Of a stretch of DNA of 7,606 nucleotides, positions 5,983-7,606 are shown piece after piece. Each line of letters begins with the position of its first letter. The stretch's first letter is position 1. The stretch is taken from the NCBI GenBank assembly GCA_903899145.1, contig CAIUHY010000008.1, forward strand, positions 1 through 7,606, in the 5' to 3' direction. Under the pieces are notes generated by a model. The model had not been told where the DNA came from and did no database searches. It worked only from the letters and a program-made list of their open reading frames with translations. Both the position numbers and the translations under genes were made by a program. The DNA comes from an uncultured Actinomycetes bacterium (GTDB lineage: Bacteria > Actinomycetota > Actinomycetes > Nanopelagicales > Nanopelagicaceae).

Positions 5983-7606
5983 CTACTCGCGAATTTCTCC
6001 GGTACTCATATCAATGCTCACTGATTTTGGCAGAGCATCGTGAATCATCTTGGCAATTTTTTCCCCTATCCCAGGGATAGATGCAATTTGTGCTATATCT
6101 GCTTTTCTAATAGCCCCCACCGAACCAAAGTGATCAAGTAGCGCCTTCCGCCTGACTTCTCCGAGTAATGGCACCTCATCTAGCAAAGATTCCAACATGA
6201 CTGCAGAGCGTTTAGATCTATGGAAATTAATAGCAAAGCGGTGGGCTTCATCTCTAACTCGCTGTAATAAGTAAAGCCCCTCACTATGGCGAGAGAAAAT
6301 AATCGGATCTGAATTATTTGGTAACCAAACTTCTTCTAATCTCTTTGCAAGACCAACCAGTGGAATATATTCAAGACCAAGTGAAAGTAGCGCTTGGTAG
6401 GCAGCATTTACTTGTGGCGCACCACCATCTACGACTATGAGTTTGGGTGGATAGGCAAACTTAGGGTTAGCTCCCCCTTGGGCTTTAATCTCTTGGGGAT
6501 CGATCTCGCGCTCAGCAAGATATCTTTTCATCCTTCGCGTAATCACATGGTTCATTGCTCGAGTGTCATCAAAGCCTGCGTCATCATCAATTGAAAATCT
6601 TCTATAGTCACTTTTCTTTGGCTGCCCATCTTCAAAAACAACCATGGATGCAACCATATGTTTACCTTGAATATTCGAAACGTCAAAGCACTCTATACGA
6701 AGGGGTAATTCAGCGAGTGAGAGCTCATCAGAAAGCTCTTCCAAGGCTTTCCCCACAACTGCACTGTCGTTAGATCTCTTACTCAAATATTGGATGAGTG
6801 ATTGTTGTGCATTGCGTTGAACAACTCGCATCATGTCGAATTTCTCCCCACGTTGAGGAACAGAGATCTTCACTTTGTGCTCGCCCAGAGTCTCTAGCCA
6901 GGCTTGAACCAAAGAAGCGTCCTGTAAATCTCTGTCAATTAAGATCTCACTGGGGATCTTATTCTCGACATAAATCTTTGCTAATGCAGATTCAATAACA
7001 TCCTCATCTTCAAGTACGTCAGCTAGGTCGATGATCCAAGCTCGTGAGGTGATAATTCTTCCTTCTCTAATGGAAAACAAGGATGCCGCCGCATGCGTAA
7101 TCTCCTCATGAATACCTACTAAGTCAGCTGAGAAATTATTATTGAGCGATACCTCAGTCAATTCAGTTGTTGAACGCAGCGCAGCAATTTGATCACGCAG
7201 TTTTGCGGCTAACTCAAACTCTTCATTCTCGGCCGCTCGCTGCATATCGCGCGTTACAGTTTCACTAATATCGGTTGGGTTTTGATCCAGGTAAGCAACG
7301 AGATTCTTAGCTACTGCATTGTGGTCTTCCTTACTGATCCATTCAACACATGGAGCCGCACACTTACCGATATCTCCAAGTAAGCATTGCCGCTTCGTTG
7401 CTACGGCTCGGTTAAAATTAGATTGGCTACACGCACGTATGGGAAATATTTTCTGTAAGACATCCACCGTTCCTCGAAGTGCCCATGTATGAGTGAATGG
7501 GCCAAAATAGCGATTACCTTTTGTGTGCTTTGAACGAGTCACATAAAGCCGAGGGAAATCTTCAGAAAGCGAGACCGCTAGGTACGGGTAGGTTTTATCG
7601 TCTTTA
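5983..7606 (-). CDS. uvrC: UvrC, excinuclease ABC subunit C, missing the N-terminus (runs off the window)
   Basis: UvrC makes both incisions around DNA lesions in the UvrABC nucleotide excision repair complex. The frame is open to the right edge: before an internal GTG at 7542 it reads KDDKTYPYLAVSLSEDFPRLY, the standard end of the GIY-YIG domain, so that GTG is not the start and 540 residues are visible. Roughly the first 85-90 residues, with the core of the 3'-incision site, lie outside. Visible numbering: four cysteines C59, C74, C82, C86 matching the reported iron-sulfur ligands; UVR domain binding UvrB at about 117-148; RNase H-like 5'-incision domain with D308 (CFDVSNIQG), D393 (VVDGG) and H455 (RDEAHRFA), the DDH triad; tandem helix-hairpin-helix at about 473-525. 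First gene of the row in the direction of transcription, 9 bp ahead of rapZ. Confidence 0.97.
   Translation of the reverse strand, partial: KDDKTYPYLAVSLSEDFPRLYVTRSKHTKGNRYFGPFTHTWALRGTVDVLQKIFPIRACSQSNFNRAVATKRQCLLGDIGKCAAPCVEWISKEDHNAVAKNLVAYLDQNPTDISETVTRDMQRAAENEEFELAAKLRDQIAALRSTTELTEVSLNNNFSADLVGIHEEITHAAASLFSIREGRIITSRAWIIDLADVLEDEDVIESALAKIYVENKIPSEILIDRDLQDASLVQAWLETLGEHKVKISVPQRGEKFDMMRVVQRNAQQSLIQYLSKRSNDSAVVGKALEELSDELSLAELPLRIECFDVSNIQGKHMVASMVVFEDGQPKKSDYRRFSIDDDAGFDDTRAMNHVITRRMKRYLAEREIDPQEIKAQGGANPKFAYPPKLIVVDGGAPQVNAAYQALLSLGLEYIPLVGLAKRLEEVWLPNNSDPIIFSRHSEGLYLLQRVRDEAHRFAINFHRSKRSAVMLESLLDEVPLLGEVRRKALLDHFGSVGAIRKADIAQIASIPGIGEKIAKMIHDALPKSVSIDMSTGEIRE

Noticed and set aside
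6394..6998. Three short plus-strand open frames antisense to uvrC
   Set aside because: All overlap the RNase H-like and middle parts of uvrC, show no family motifs and overlap one another.
7420..7500. Wider spacing between the first two UvrC cysteines (14 residues against 11 in E. coli) as an unusual metal site
   Set aside because: The same longer spacing is, as far as I recall, normal in actinobacterial UvrC, and the other cysteine spacings (7 and 3) match E. coli.
1..7606. CRISPR arrays, tRNAs, rRNAs, insertion sequences, prophage or defence genes
   Set aside because: None seen: coding density is near complete with housekeeping genes, and there are no spaced direct repeats, transposase motifs or gaps large enough for RNA genes apart from the 114-bp whiA-gap region, which shows no tRNA-like fold.

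Overview
The window is a compact stretch of a low-GC actinobacterial chromosome. Every gene I can support lies on the minus strand, so the map reads right to left: uvrC (start outside the window), rapZ, yvcK (glmR), whiA, gap, pgk, tpiA and the first codons of secG. This gene order is the classic actinobacterial arrangement known from Streptomyces and Mycobacterium, and WhiA is strikingly similar to Streptomyces WhiA as I remember it. Sampled lines give about 33-50% GC, probably low 40s overall, which is low for the phylum. Together with the very tight packing this suggests a streamlined lineage such as freshwater Nanopelagicales (acI). That assignment is inference.

Right half (about 3175-7606): uvrC encodes a subunit of the UvrABC nucleotide excision repair nuclease. 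It is followed after 9 bp by rapZ, which overlaps yvcK by 4 bp (ATGA); whiA follows after 19 bp. RapZ is a P-loop nucleotide-binding protein and YvcK is a CofD-fold protein that binds UDP-sugars in its studied relatives. Both families are tied to control of amino-sugar and cell-envelope precursor supply. WhiA is a DNA-binding regulator of division-related genes in Actinobacteria.

Middle (3061-3174): the only sizeable intergenic gap, 114 bp, lies between whiA and gap. It holds a perfect 18-bp inverted repeat, a second inverted repeat just upstream of the gap ribosome binding site, and a small hairpin after the whiA stop. It is the obvious place for a promoter and control site for the glycolytic genes, although no strong -35/-10 pair is visible.

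Left half (1-3060): gap, pgk and tpiA form a translationally coupled glycolytic operon with overlaps of 1 bp and 8 bp. After 52 bp comes the start of secG, a small subunit of the Sec protein export channel, with a strong Shine-Dalgarno sequence. All complete genes are intact and keep their key catalytic or binding residues. I see no RNA genes, mobile elements, CRISPR arrays, prophage or defence genes, and no candidate for an undescribed system. The points worth a second look are regulatory: the whiA-gap intergenic structures, a possible leaderless whiA promoter, and the way translation starts are arranged.
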